Below, piece after piece: positions 48,306 through 58,971 of a stretch of 64,000 bases of DNA. This DNA is from Lysobacter sp. CFH 32150. Its GTDB lineage: Bacteria > Pseudomonadota > Gammaproteobacteria > Xanthomonadales > Xanthomonadaceae. Both the position numbers and the translations under genes were made by a program. Every line of letters begins with the position of its first letter. Within the stretch, counting starts at the first letter, position 1. The stretch lies in assembly GCF_022758295.1 (NCBI RefSeq), contig NZ_JALDWJ010000008.1, positions 214,698 through 278,697 of the forward strand. Direction: 5' to 3'. Below the pieces are notes generated by a model. That model did not search any database and was not told where the DNA came from. It saw only the letters and a list, made by a program, of their open reading frames with translations.

Positions 48306-48326
48306 ATTCAAATTTAATCTATGAAT
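48306..48326. promoter_or_regulatory. LysR operator between the ACAD operon and its regulator
   Basis: ATTCA-N11-TGAAT in the 88 bp gap between the divergent acyl-CoA dehydrogenase and LysR genes has the T-N11-A form of LysR-family sites. The gap is also A/T-rich compared with its surroundings. Confidence 0.65.
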
Positions 48327-48343
48327 CAGTTAGCATCACAGGC

Positions 48344-49294
48344 ATGAATGAAAGCAGCGCTCCGCGGATCGACCTGAACCTGTTCCGGGTGTTCGAGGCG
48401 ATCTACCGTGCCGGCAGTCTCACCCGCGCCGCGGAGGAGTTGCACCTCACCCAGCCTGCTGTCAGCAATGCACTGGCGCGGCTGCGGTCGCATTACGACG
48501 ATCCGCTGTTCGTGCGCGAGGGCCGCAAGATCGCGCCGACGCCGCTGGCGCATGGCATCGCAGACGAGGTCGCGCAGGCGTTGCGCACCCTGCGCGACAG
48601 CGTGCAACGCGCAGGCCATTTCGACCCGGCGGGTTCGACCCGCCGCTTCGTGATCGGCATGCCCGAGTCGCTGGAATTCACTTTGTTGCCGCGCCTGGTC
48701 CAGGCCCTGCATGCGCAGGCGCCACAGTTGCGCGTGCACAGCGTGCGCATCGACCGTGAGCGGCTGGCGCGACAGCTGGTGTCCGGGGATCTGTCGCTGG
48801 CGCTCGACGTGCCGCAGCCGCTTGGACCGCGCATCCGCCAGCAACGCGTACTGAAGGACCGCCTGGTGGTGGCGATGCGGCCCGGGCATCCGCTGGCGAA
48901 GACGACATTGGGCACGGCCGGATGGCTGGGGGCGCGGCATGTGGTGGTGTCCGGCCGCAGCAGCGGGCCGACGCTGGAGGATGTCGCGCTCAGTCGCCGT
49001 GGACTCGGCCGCGAAGTCGCGTTGCGCTGCCAGAACTACTACGCCGCATGCCGCATCGTCGCCCATTCGGACCTGCTGCTGACCTTGCCGCAGTCGCATG
49101 GCGAATGGCTGAGCCGCGACCTCAAGTTGCACCTGGCCGACGCGCCGATCCCGCTGCCGGCGCTCGAGATCATGATGTACTGGCCCGAAGGCGCCGAGGC
49201 CGACGCCGGCAACCGTTGGCTGCGCGAACATGTCGGCGCACTCAGCGGCAGCGGTGCGATCACGGCTGCAAAGCAGAAGAAGGCGAGAGCATGA
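48344..49294 (+). CDS. LysR family regulator divergent to the ACAD operon
   Basis: The 316-residue protein has the LysR helix-turn-helix (GSLTRAAEELHLTQPAVSNALARLR) and a full effector domain. Its location suggests control of the acyl-CoA dehydrogenase operon. Its TGA stop overlaps the ATG of the panE-like gene, so the two are co-translated. Confidence 0.92.
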   Translation: MNESSAPRIDLNLFRVFEAIYRAGSLTRAAEELHLTQPAVSNALARLRSHYDDPLFVREGRKIAPTPLAHGIADEVAQALRTLRDSVQRAGHFDPAGSTRRFVIGMPESLEFTLLPRLVQALHAQAPQLRVHSVRIDRERLARQLVSGDLSLALDVPQPLGPRIRQQRVLKDRLVVAMRPGHPLAKTTLGTAGWLGARHVVVSGRSSGPTLEDVALSRRGLGREVALRCQNYYAACRIVAHSDLLLTLPQSHGEWLSRDLKLHLADAPIPLPALEIMMYWPEGAEADAGNRWLREHVGALSGSGAITAAKQKKARA

Positions 49295-50343
49295 CGGCGA
49301 ACGAACGGGCGAAACCCCGCATCTGCGTCTTCGGTGCCGGCAGCATCGGCTGCTACGTCGGCGGGCGATTGCAGGCGGCGGGTGCACCGGTGCGCTTCAT
49401 CGGTCGCGCGCGACTGTCCCAGGAAGCCGCCGAACATGGGCTGCACCTCACCGATTACCGCGGTGCGGACATGCGGGTGCCGGCTGGCGCAGTCGATTTC
49501 CAGACCGACCCGCAGGCTGCAGCCGATGCCGACCTGGTGCTGGTCACGGTCAAGTCCGCCGCCACTGCCGAGGCCGGCCGCGCACTGGCCGCCGTGCTCA
49601 AGCCGGGTACGACTGTGATCAGCTTCCAGAATGGCCTCGGCCACGATGGGACTTTGCGCGCGGTGCTACCGGATGCGGTCGTGCTGGCGGGCATGGTGCA
49701 GTTCAACGTCGTCGCGCGAGGCGGCGGGGCATTCCACCAGGCCACCGAAGGTGCGCTCGCGGTCACGCAGCACGCGTCGCTGCAGCCGTTCGTCGGCGAT
49801 TTCGCGCAAGCCGGCTTGCCGCTGCATCAGCATGCCGACATGGTCGCCGTGCAGTGGGCCAAGTTGCTGCTCAATCTCAACAATGCGATCAACGCGCTGT
49901 CGGACCTGCCGATCAAGGAAGAGCTTTCGCAGCGCAGCTACCGCCGTTGCCTGGTGCTGGCGCAACGCGAGGCGCTAGGCCTGCTCGATGCTGCGGGCAT
50001 CCATCCGGCGAAGCTGACCGCGGTGCCGCCACACTGGATGCCGTACGTGCTCGGACTGCCCGACGCGCTGTTTCGCCGCGTCGCCAACGCGATGATCGCG
50101 ATCGACCCGTTGGCCCGCGGATCGATGTGGTACGACCTGCATGCCGGCCGCCTGACCGAAGTGGATTGGTTGAACGGCGAAGTGGTGCGGTTGGCGAAAA
50201 CGCTGCGCCGCGACGCGCCGGTCAATGCGCGCCTGGCGGCATTGGTGCATGCGGTGGAGCAGGGGGGACGACGTGACTGGCCGGGCGAGGAGCTGCTGCT
50301 GCAGCTGCGGCAAGCCGCCGACCATCCTATGGGAGCGACGTGA
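49291..50343 (+). CDS. 2-dehydropantoate 2-reductase family protein
   Basis: The 350-residue protein has the Rossmann motif FGAGSIGCYVGGRL, SFQNGLGHDGTL, and the C-terminal ApbA/PanE helical domain (KLLLNLNNAINAL). PanE makes pantoate for coenzyme A, but similar reductases act on other 2-keto acids. The start overlaps the LysR stop as ATGA. The last residues MGAT and the stop codon lie inside a REP unit, so the original C-terminus has probably been replaced. Confidence 0.87.
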   Translation: MTANERAKPRICVFGAGSIGCYVGGRLQAAGAPVRFIGRARLSQEAAEHGLHLTDYRGADMRVPAGAVDFQTDPQAAADADLVLVTVKSAATAEAGRALAAVLKPGTTVISFQNGLGHDGTLRAVLPDAVVLAGMVQFNVVARGGGAFHQATEGALAVTQHASLQPFVGDFAQAGLPLHQHADMVAVQWAKLLLNLNNAINALSDLPIKEELSQRSYRRCLVLAQREALGLLDAAGIHPAKLTAVPPHWMPYVLGLPDALFRRVANAMIAIDPLARGSMWYDLHAGRLTEVDWLNGEVVRLAKTLRRDAPVNARLAALVHAVEQGGRRDWPGEELLLQLRQAADHPMGAT

Positions 50344-50387
50344 GTCGCGATCGTGGGGCCCCGTATCGCGACTCACGTCGCTCCCAC
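50329..50387. repeat. Inverted REP pair covering the panE-like stop codon
   Basis: Arms 50329-50351 (ATGGGAGCGACGTGAGTCGC...) and 50365-50387 are inverted copies. The TGA in GACGTGAG is the stop codon of the upstream gene. Two extra short TAGCTCCCAC copies follow to about 50413. Confidence 0.9.
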
Positions 50388-50424
50388 AAATAGCTCCCAC
50401 AAGTAGCTCCCACCGGGCAACCGA

Positions 50425-51306
50425 TCAGGGCCAGTCGATGTTGCCGCGCACGACATTGCAGATATGCCCGCCGGACCAGACTTCGCCTTCGTCGTCGACG
50501 CGCAGTTGCAGCCGTGCATCGTGTCCGACCTCGCGGCCCTGGCTCACGACATAGCGGCCATCGCTGCCTGGCAGCGCGTCGTTGTGCTTCAACCATGCGG
50601 CCAGCGTGGCGTTGGCCGCGCCGGAAGCGGCATCCTCGAAGTGCGCTGGCGCGCCGACGAAGGCACGGACCACCAGGTCGTAGTCGCGGCCCGCGTCGGC
50701 CCGGGCAAACGCGCACAGGCCCATGCTGTCGGTGGTGACGGCGAGCGCACCGATCGCGAGCCAGTCAGGCGTCGCATCGCGTAGTGCTGCTTCGTTGGCG
50801 AACTCGGCCAGCCACCAGCGGCGGCCGCCATCCATCAGGGCCGGCGGCAGGGCGCCCAACTGCACATTGCGCAGCACGGCGACCAGGCGCACGTCGTTGA
50901 GATTGGCGACTTCGACCACCCGTGCCCGTGGCGTGCGGATCGCGATCGTGCGGCGCACGCCTTCGCCGTCGACGCTCAGCGGCAGCAGTCCGGCAATGCC
51001 TTCCTGTACCAGTCGACCGTCGACCGGTGTCGCCAACCCCGCCTCCAGCACCACATGCGCGGTGCCGACGCTGGGATGGCCGGCGAATGGCACCTCGCGG
51101 CGCGGGCTGAACATGCGGATGCGATAACTGGCGCCGGGTTGGGTCGGCGGGAACACGAAGGTCGTCTCCGGCAGCCGCGTCCACTTGGCGATGGCCTGCA
51201 TCGACGCGTCGTCCAGGCCTTCGGCATCGAGCACCACGGCCAGCGGGTTGCCCGCGCCGGGGCGGTCGGCGAAGACATCGAGTTGCAGGTAGCGGCGCAG
51301 CGTCAT
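50425..51306 (-). CDS. PhzF family protein
   Basis: The 293-residue protein has the PhzF start YLQLDVFADRPGAGNPLAVVLDA, the catalytic-Glu segment TRLPETTFVFPP, and RMFSPRREVPFAGHPSVGTAHV. Family members are isomerases; most outside phenazine clusters act on unknown substrates. No phenazine genes are nearby. Confidence 0.9.
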   Translation of the reverse strand: MTLRRYLQLDVFADRPGAGNPLAVVLDAEGLDDASMQAIAKWTRLPETTFVFPPTQPGASYRIRMFSPRREVPFAGHPSVGTAHVVLEAGLATPVDGRLVQEGIAGLLPLSVDGEGVRRTIAIRTPRARVVEVANLNDVRLVAVLRNVQLGALPPALMDGGRRWWLAEFANEAALRDATPDWLAIGALAVTTDSMGLCAFARADAGRDYDLVVRAFVGAPAHFEDAASGAANATLAAWLKHNDALPGSDGRYVVSQGREVGHDARLQLRVDDEGEVWSGGHICNVVRGNIDWP

Positions 51307-51433
51307 TCGGTGCGGGTCCGGGGCGGGAGTTCGACTAGAATTGCAGGTTCATGCCCGCGGCAGCGGCGGACGCGCGATTCTAGGGCGTTCGGACACTTTC
51401 AGTTGTAATCATCGGCACATAACTCAATTCACT

Positions 51434-54019
51434 ATGAGGGCTGGCGTGGAAGCAAAGCGTTGGGTCGTACTCAAGTTCGGCGGCACCTCGGTGTCCCGCC
51501 GCAACCGTTGGGACACCATCGGACGCCTCGCTTCGAAACGCATGACCGACGACGACGTGCGCGTGCTGGTGGTGGTGTCGGCGCTGTCTGGCGTCACCAA
51601 CGAACTGCAGGCGATAGCGAACGGTGACGGCATCGCCGCGCGCATCGCAGCGTTGGTCGAGCGCCACCGCGCGTTCTGCGCCGAGCTCGACCTCGATGCC
51701 GACGCGGTGCTCGGCGAGCGTCTCGCCGCATTGCAGGCGCTGGCCAGCGACCCGCGCGCGGCGGAACGCACGCTGGACTGGCAGGCCGAGGTGCTTGCGC
51801 AGGGCGAATTGCTGTCTTCCACGCTCGGTGCTGCCTACCTGCGATCGCAGGGCCACGACTTCGGCTGGTGCGATGCGCGCGACTGGCTCGATGCGATCAC
51901 GCTGCCGAACGTCAGCGAATGGGCCAAGCGCCTGTCGGTCAATTGCAAGCGCGAAGGCGACGCCGAATTCGGCACGCGTTTCGCGCAGCAGCAGACACGC
52001 ATGCTGATCTCGCAAGGCTTCATCGCCCGGCATGCAGACGGCGGCACCGCGATCCTCGGCCGCGGCGGTTCCGACACTTCGGCGGCGTATTTCGGTGCCC
52101 TGCTGAAAGCGCAACGCGTCGAAATCTGGACCGACGTGCCCGGCATGTTCACGGCCAATCCGCGTGACGTGCCCGATGCCCGTTTGCTGACGCGCCTCGA
52201 CTACGCCGAAGCACAGGAAATCGCCACCACCGGCGCCAAGGTGCTGCATCCGCGTTCGATCGCGCCGTGTCGCGACGCCAACGTGCCGATGGCCATTCTC
52301 GACACCGAGCGTCCCGACCTGCCGGGCACCAGCATCGACGCCGCCGCCGCGACCGTGCCTGGCGTCAAGGCGATCAGCCGCCGCAATGGCATCGTGTTGG
52401 TGTCGATGGAAAGCATCGGCATGTGGCAACAGGTCGGCTTCCTCGCCGACGTGTTCGAGCGCTTCAAGCGCCACGGCCTGTCGGTCGACCTGATCGGTTC
52501 GTCGGAAACCAACGTCACCGTCTCGCTCGACCCCAGCGAGAACCTGGTCACCACCAACGTGCTCGAAGCGCTGAGCGCGGATCTCGCCGAGGTCTGCCGG
52601 GTCAAGGTGATCGCGCCGTGTGCGGCGATCACGCTGGTCGGCCGCGGCATGCGTTCGCTGCTGCATAAGCTGTCGGACATCTGGGCCACGTTCGGCAAGG
52701 AACGCGTGCACCTGATCTCGCAGTCGTCCAACGACCTCAACCTCACCTTCGTCATCGATGAAGCCGACGCCGACGGCCTGTTGCCGCAGCTGCATGCGGA
52801 ACTGATCCGTGGCGGCGCGATGCCGGTGCAGGAAACGACGGTATTCGGCCCGAGCTGGCGCGAGATCGCGCACGGCAAGCCGCAGCGGCGCACGCCGTGG
52901 TGGGTCGGTGCACGCTCGAAGCTGCTCGCGTCGGCCGTTACGCCGCGCTACGTGTACAACCTCGCGACCGTGCGGGAACGCGCACGCGAACTGGCGCAGA
53001 GCGAGGCGATCGATCGCTGCTTCTATGCGATCAAGGCCAATTCCCATCCGGCGATCCTGCGCACGATCGTGGCCGAAGGCTTCGGCCTGGAATGCGTCTC
53101 GCTGGCCGAGCTCGAGCATGTCTTTGCGACGGTGCCGAGCCTCGCACCGCAGCGCGTGTTGTTCACGCCGAGCTTCGCGCCGAAGCGCGAGTACGAAGCT
53201 GCCTTTGCACGCGGGGTCACGGTCACCCTCGACAACCTTGAAGCCCTGCAGCGCTGGCCGGACGTGTTCCGTGGCCGCACGCTGTGGTTGCGGCTCGACC
53301 TAGGCCATGGCGAAGGCCATCATGAGAAGGTGCGTACCGGCGGCGTCGCTGCAAAATTCGGCCTGCCCGTGGCGCGCTTCGATGCGTTCGTCGACGAGGC
53401 GCGCAAGCTCGGCATCCGCATCAGTGGCCTGCATGCGCATCTCGGCAGCGGCATCGACGATCCGCGGCATTGGCGTGAGGTGTACGCCAATCTCGCCGGT
53501 CTCGCCGACAACGTCGGCACGGTCGAAAGTCTCGATATCGGTGGCGGCCTGCCGATTGCCTACGCACCGGACGCGCAGGATTTCGATATCGCGCTGTGGC
53601 GCAGCGGCCTCGATGAAATCAAGGCGGCCTACCCACGCTACGGCCTCGTCATCGAGCCGGGGCGTTACCTGGTCGCCGAAAGTGGTGTGCTGCTGCTGGG
53701 CGTGACCCAGGTCGTCGAAAAAGACGGCGTGCGCCGCGTCGGCTGCGATGCCGGCATGAACGCGTTGATGCGGCCCGCGATGTACGAGGCCTACCACGGC
53801 ATCCACAACCTGAGCCGGCTCGATGACAGCGCGACCGCCGCGTTCGATGTCGTCGGTCCGATTTGCGAAAGCAGCGACGTGCTCGGCCGCGGCCGGCAGT
53901 TGCCGCTGGCCACCAGCGAAGGCGACGTACTGCTGGTTGCAGACGCCGGCGCCTACGGCATGGCGATGGCCAATACCTACAACCTGCGGGCATTGCCGGC
54001 AGAGGACGTGATTGAGTAG
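51434..54019 (+). CDS. lysAC: Bifunctional aspartate kinase/diaminopimelate decarboxylase
   Basis: The 861-residue fusion joins the first and last enzymes of lysine synthesis. The N-terminal aspartate kinase has VVLKFGGTSVS (about 11-21), FGTRFAQQQ and two ACT-like regulatory segments near 320-460. The C-terminal diaminopimelate decarboxylase has the PLP lysine in FYAIKANSHP (Lys534), GGGLPIAY and GPICESSDVLG. This fusion is characteristic of Xanthomonadaceae. The ATG at 51434 or the GTG at 51446 (better ribosome site GAGGG) may be the start. Its TAG stop lies within a REP unit. Confidence 0.95.
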   Translation: MRAGVEAKRWVVLKFGGTSVSRRNRWDTIGRLASKRMTDDDVRVLVVVSALSGVTNELQAIANGDGIAARIAALVERHRAFCAELDLDADAVLGERLAALQALASDPRAAERTLDWQAEVLAQGELLSSTLGAAYLRSQGHDFGWCDARDWLDAITLPNVSEWAKRLSVNCKREGDAEFGTRFAQQQTRMLISQGFIARHADGGTAILGRGGSDTSAAYFGALLKAQRVEIWTDVPGMFTANPRDVPDARLLTRLDYAEAQEIATTGAKVLHPRSIAPCRDANVPMAILDTERPDLPGTSIDAAAATVPGVKAISRRNGIVLVSMESIGMWQQVGFLADVFERFKRHGLSVDLIGSSETNVTVSLDPSENLVTTNVLEALSADLAEVCRVKVIAPCAAITLVGRGMRSLLHKLSDIWATFGKERVHLISQSSNDLNLTFVIDEADADGLLPQLHAELIRGGAMPVQETTVFGPSWREIAHGKPQRRTPWWVGARSKLLASAVTPRYVYNLATVRERARELAQSEAIDRCFYAIKANSHPAILRTIVAEGFGLECVSLAELEHVFATVPSLAPQRVLFTPSFAPKREYEAAFARGVTVTLDNLEALQRWPDVFRGRTLWLRLDLGHGEGHHEKVRTGGVAAKFGLPVARFDAFVDEARKLGIRISGLHAHLGSGIDDPRHWREVYANLAGLADNVGTVESLDIGGGLPIAYAPDAQDFDIALWRSGLDEIKAAYPRYGLVIEPGRYLVAESGVLLLGVTQVVEKDGVRRVGCDAGMNALMRPAMYEAYHGIHNLSRLDDSATAAFDVVGPICESSDVLGRGRQLPLATSEGDVLLVADAGAYGMAMANTYNLRALPAEDVIE

Positions 54020-54079
54020 GGCGGGTCTTGACCCGCCGCTTTTCGGCATTCTGTAACGGCGGGTCAAGACCCGCCCTAC
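54016..54079. repeat. Inverted REP pair covering the lysAC stop codon
   Basis: Arms 54016-54037 (GTAGGGCGGGTCTTGACCCG...) and 54058-54079 are inverted copies. The TAG of the opening GTAGGG is the lysAC stop codon. The pair lies in the 76 bp gap before murL. Confidence 0.9.
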
Positions 54080-54095
54080 GCAAGGTGGTTTGAGA

Positions 54096-55482
<1,387 letters not shown>

Positions 55483-55502
<20 letters not shown>

Positions 55503-56886
55503 CATCCGGCAGCTTGAAGGCAAGCGCGTCGCGCTGTGGGGTTGGGGCCGCGAAGGCCGCGCCGCCTACCATGCGCTCCGTTCTCGATTGCCGGAACAGC
55601 CTCTCACGCTGTTCTGTTCGCCGGATGAAGCTGGCGACGCCCACGCTCTGGGCGATACGCGATTGCTGGTCGAAACCACTGCTACCGCCGAAGCGCTGGC
55701 TGCTTTCGATGTAGTGGTCAAATCGCCCGGCATCAGTCCATATCGTGCCGAGGCCGTCGCGGCAGCAGGGCAGGGCACGCGCTTCATCGGCGGCACCGCG
55801 CTGTGGTTCGCAGAGCACGCCGAAGCTCGCACGATTTGCGTCACGGGAACCAAGGGCAAGAGCACGACGACCGCATTGCTCGCGCATCTGCTGCGCGCTG
55901 GCGGTCGCGTCACTGCGCTCGCCGGCAACATCGGCCTGCCGCTGTTGGAGTTGCTCGATCCGCCCACATCGCCCGAGTTCTGGGCAATCGAACTCTCGAG
56001 CTACCAAACCGGCGATGTCGCCGACAGCGGCGTGCGACCCGAGGTCGCGGTCGCGCTCAATGTGTTTCCGGAGCATCTTGACTGGCACGGTTCGCAGACG
56101 CGCTACGTCGACGACAAGCTACGTCTGCTGACCGAAGCCAGGCCGCGGGTCGCAGTGCTGAACGCCAACGATGCGACGCTCGCGTCGTTGGCGCTGCCAG
56201 ACTGCGAGGTGCGCTGGTTCGGTCGCGAGGATGGCTGGCATCTGCGCGACGATGTCCTGTACCGCGGCGACACATTAGTCATGAATACCGTGACCCTGCC
56301 GCTGCCTGGCCTGCACAACCGCGGCAATCTGTGCGCAGTGCTGACGGCGGTCGAAGCTTTAGGACTGGATGCGGTCGCATTCGCGCCGCATGCCGCATCC
56401 TTCCAACCCTTGCCACACCGCTTGCAAACACTCGGCACGCGGGATGGCATCACCTACGTCAACGATTCGATCAGCACCACGCCACATGCGAGCCTCGCGG
56501 CGTTGGAAGTGTTCCGCGACCGACGCGTGGCGATCCTGGTCGGCGGGCACGATCGCGGTATCGACTGGACCGCGTTCGCCGAGGCGATGCAACGGCAGGC
56601 GCCGGCGGCGATCGTCACCATGGGACAGAACGGCCCGCGCATCCACGCATTGCTGGCGCCGATAGCGATGCAGTCGGACTTCCGACTGACGGCCGCGGAC
56701 GGTCTCGCTGACGCACTGACCCAGGCGCGCGATGCGCTAGCGGGCGACGGCGTGGTGCTGCTGTCGCCGGGGGCGCCGAGCTTTGGTCCGTACCGCGACT
56801 ATGTTGCGCGTGGCCGTCACTTCGCCGAACTGACAGGATTTGACCCCGACATGATCAGTGCGATCCCGGGTCTCGGCATCGCTTGA
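55483..56886 (+). CDS. murD2: UDP-MurNAc-L-Ala--L-Glu ligase MurD2
   Basis: MurD2 adds L-Glu, not D-Glu, to UDP-MurNAc-L-Ala; MurL then epimerises it. The 467-residue Mur ligase has VKSPGISPY, the ATP-binding GTKGKSTTT (122-130), ELSSYQTGD and the C-terminal [12 protein letters not shown] and [11 protein letters not shown]. The start GTG at 55483 overlaps murL by 20 bp and is preceded by GGGA. It replaces the MurD/MurI route to D-glutamate, at least in part. Confidence 0.92.
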
Positions 56887-56947
56887 GTTTTCACGCCTGC
56901 GCAACTTCGGCTGCGTAGGCTCCCGAACTTCCAAGGAGGATTCCGTC

Positions 56948-57736
56948 ATGCGTCGAGTCGTTGCTGCAATCACCCTCATGCTGTGCGCCGTGCCCGTGTT
57001 CGCGGCGATGCAGACCAAGCCCGTCGAGTGGAAGGTCGGAAAAGAGACTTTCAGCGGCACGCTCGTCTACGACGGCACCAATGCGATCAAACGTCCGGGC
57101 CTGGTGATGGTGCCGAACTGGATGGGCGCGACGGACGACTCCGTCGAGAAGGCGAAGCAGGTCGCCGGCGACGACTACGTGGTGCTGGTGGCCGACGTCT
57201 ACGGCAAGGGCGTGCGGCCGAAGAATGGCGAGGAAGCGCTAGCGCAGGTGCGGAAGGTCTATTCCGACGGTGGCGTCCAGTTGCGCGCGCGTGTCAACGA
57301 GGCGGTGAAAGTGCTGAAGGCGCAGGCCGATACAGCGCCGCTCGACGTGGCCAGGATTGGCGCGTTCGGTTTCTGCTTCGGTGGCTCAGCCGTGCTGGAG
57401 CTCGCCCGCAGCGGTGCGGATGTCGCTGGCGTGGTCAGCCTGCATGGCGGCGTGGATACGTATCTTCCCGCCGAGGGCAACAACGTCCGCACGTCGATCC
57501 TCGTCCTCAATGGCGCCGATGACGCCAGCGTCACCGACGAGAACATCGCGGCCTTCGAGAAGGAAATGGATGCCGCCAAGGCCGACTGGCAGTTCGTCGA
57601 TTTCAGTGGCGCCGTGCACTGCTTTACCCAGCCGGAATCGAACAATCCGCCGAACTGCGTCTACAACGAACGCGCGTCGAAGCGCGCCTTCGAGATGATG
57701 CACGACTTCTTCCGCGAGCGATTCGCGGCGAAGTGA
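56948..57736 (+). CDS. Secreted dienelactone hydrolase family protein
   Basis: The 262-residue protein has a signal peptide (AVPVFAA, cleavage near residue 20) and the dienelactone hydrolase triad: Cys143 (GFCFGG), Asp191 or Asp192 (NGADD) and His224 (GAVHCF). The periplasmic location and the Cys nucleophile are typical of this group, whose natural substrates are unknown. AAGGAGG precedes the start. The convergent ispB gene begins at the next base. Confidence 0.88.
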   Translation: MRRVVAAITLMLCAVPVFAAMQTKPVEWKVGKETFSGTLVYDGTNAIKRPGLVMVPNWMGATDDSVEKAKQVAGDDYVVLVADVYGKGVRPKNGEEALAQVRKVYSDGGVQLRARVNEAVKVLKAQADTAPLDVARIGAFGFCFGGSAVLELARSGADVAGVVSLHGGVDTYLPAEGNNVRTSILVLNGADDASVTDENIAAFEKEMDAAKADWQFVDFSGAVHCFTQPESNNPPNCVYNERASKRAFEMMHDFFRERFAAK

Positions 57737-58735
57737 TTAGTGGTCGCGGTTGACCGCGTAGTGCGCCAGGCCGCGTAGCGCCGCCACGTATTCGTTGTCT
57801 TCGAGGCCGTCGAGCGCGCGTTCGGCGGCTTCGGCATATTCGCCAGCGCGTTGGCGGCTGTAATCGAGCCCGCCGGTGGCGTGGATTGCGGACATCACTT
57901 CCGGCATGGCGTCGGTGTTGCCGTGTTCGATCGCAGCGCGCAGGCGTTCGCGGGTCGATGTGTCGCTGTGCGCGATGGCATGGATCAGCGGCAGCGTCGC
58001 CTTGCCTTCGGCGAGATCGTCGCCGAGGTTCTTGCCGAGGATGTCGGCGTCCGATGCGTAATCGAGCACGTCATCGGCGATCTGGAATGCGTAGCCGAGG
58101 TTGAGGCCGTAGGCGTGCAGGGCATTGCAGGTGGCGGCATCCGCGCCGGCCAACAAGGCACCGAGCCGCGTGGCAGCGGCGAACAGCACTGCGGTCTTGC
58201 GCTCGATCACGCGCAGGTACGCGGCTTCATCGGTGTCCGGATTGCGCACGTGCAGCAGTTGCAGCACTTCGCCCTCGGCGATGGCGTTGGTGGTGTCGGC
58301 CAGGATGCGCATGACGGGCATGCGATCGAGTTCGACCATCAGCTGGAAGCTGCGCGAGTAGAGGAAGTCGCCGACCAGCACGCTCGCCGCATTGCCCCAG
58401 ACGGCATTGGCGGTCTTGCGGCCACGGCGCAGGTCGGACTCGTCGACGACGTCGTCGTGCAGCAGGGTGGCGGTGTGGATGAACTCGACCACCGCGGCCA
58501 GCTGGTGGGCATCGGGGCCGCGGTGCCCAAGCGCACCCGCCGCGAGCAACAACAGCATCGGCCGCAGCCGCTTGCCGCCGGCGCCGACGATGTATTCGGC
58601 GACCTGGTTGATCAGCACCACATCGGAGGCTAGCCGGCGCCGGATCAGGGCGTCGACCGCCGCCATGTCGTCGCGGGCCAGGGCCTGGATGGTGGCCAGA
58701 TCGGTGGCGGGCTGACGCAAGGCGCTGGCAGGCAT
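57737..58735 (-). CDS. ispB: Octaprenyl diphosphate synthase
   Basis: The 332-residue trans-prenyltransferase has both aspartate-rich motifs, LLHDDVVDESDLRRG (Asp94, Asp95, Asp98) and FQIADDVLDY (Asp221, Asp222, Asp225), and GGKRLRP. It makes the isoprenoid tail of ubiquinone. The ATG at 58735 is chosen because the 32 upstream codons of the open frame have no conservation or ribosome site. It converges on the dienelactone hydrolase gene with no gap. Confidence 0.92.
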   Translation of the reverse strand: MPASALRQPATDLATIQALARDDMAAVDALIRRRLASDVVLINQVAEYIVGAGGKRLRPMLLLLAAGALGHRGPDAHQLAAVVEFIHTATLLHDDVVDESDLRRGRKTANAVWGNAASVLVGDFLYSRSFQLMVELDRMPVMRILADTTNAIAEGEVLQLLHVRNPDTDEAAYLRVIERKTAVLFAAATRLGALLAGADAATCNALHAYGLNLGYAFQIADDVLDYASDADILGKNLGDDLAEGKATLPLIHAIAHSDTSTRERLRAAIEHGNTDAMPEVMSAIHATGGLDYSRQRAGEYAEAAERALDGLEDNEYVAALRGLAHYAVNRDH

Positions 58736-58825
58736 AGGGCGGCCGAAACGTAGGGGAGGCGAATTATACGAGGCGCAAGGTTTGCGCCTCGAATGCCTGG
58801 AAGAGAGCGTTTTCAGGTCAAAACT

Positions 58826-58841
58826 TGACAATAATTCTCAA
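58826..58841 (+). promoter_or_regulatory. Fur-like motif at the promoter of the surface protein gene
   Basis: TGACAATAATTCTCA (58827-58841) matches the 7-1-7 Fur motif TGATAAT-N-ATTATCA at 12 of 14 positions. It overlaps a TTGACA that could serve as a -35 box (58826-58831). The area is A/T-rich and lies about 130 bp before the surface protein start. Confidence 0.45.
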
Positions 58842-58971
58842 TTGAAAATGAACGTCGGTCACGATATCGTGGCGAGGCACTAGACAAACTGTTGAAACGT
58901 AGAGGTGAAATACGTTCAACAGGATAAATTTGGTCAACAAAGCGGTATTTTCGGGAAGCAGGGGACACAAC

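Noticed and set aside
51380..53119. 579-codon minus-strand open frame
   Set aside because: It lies opposite lysAC, whose catalytic motifs are clear.
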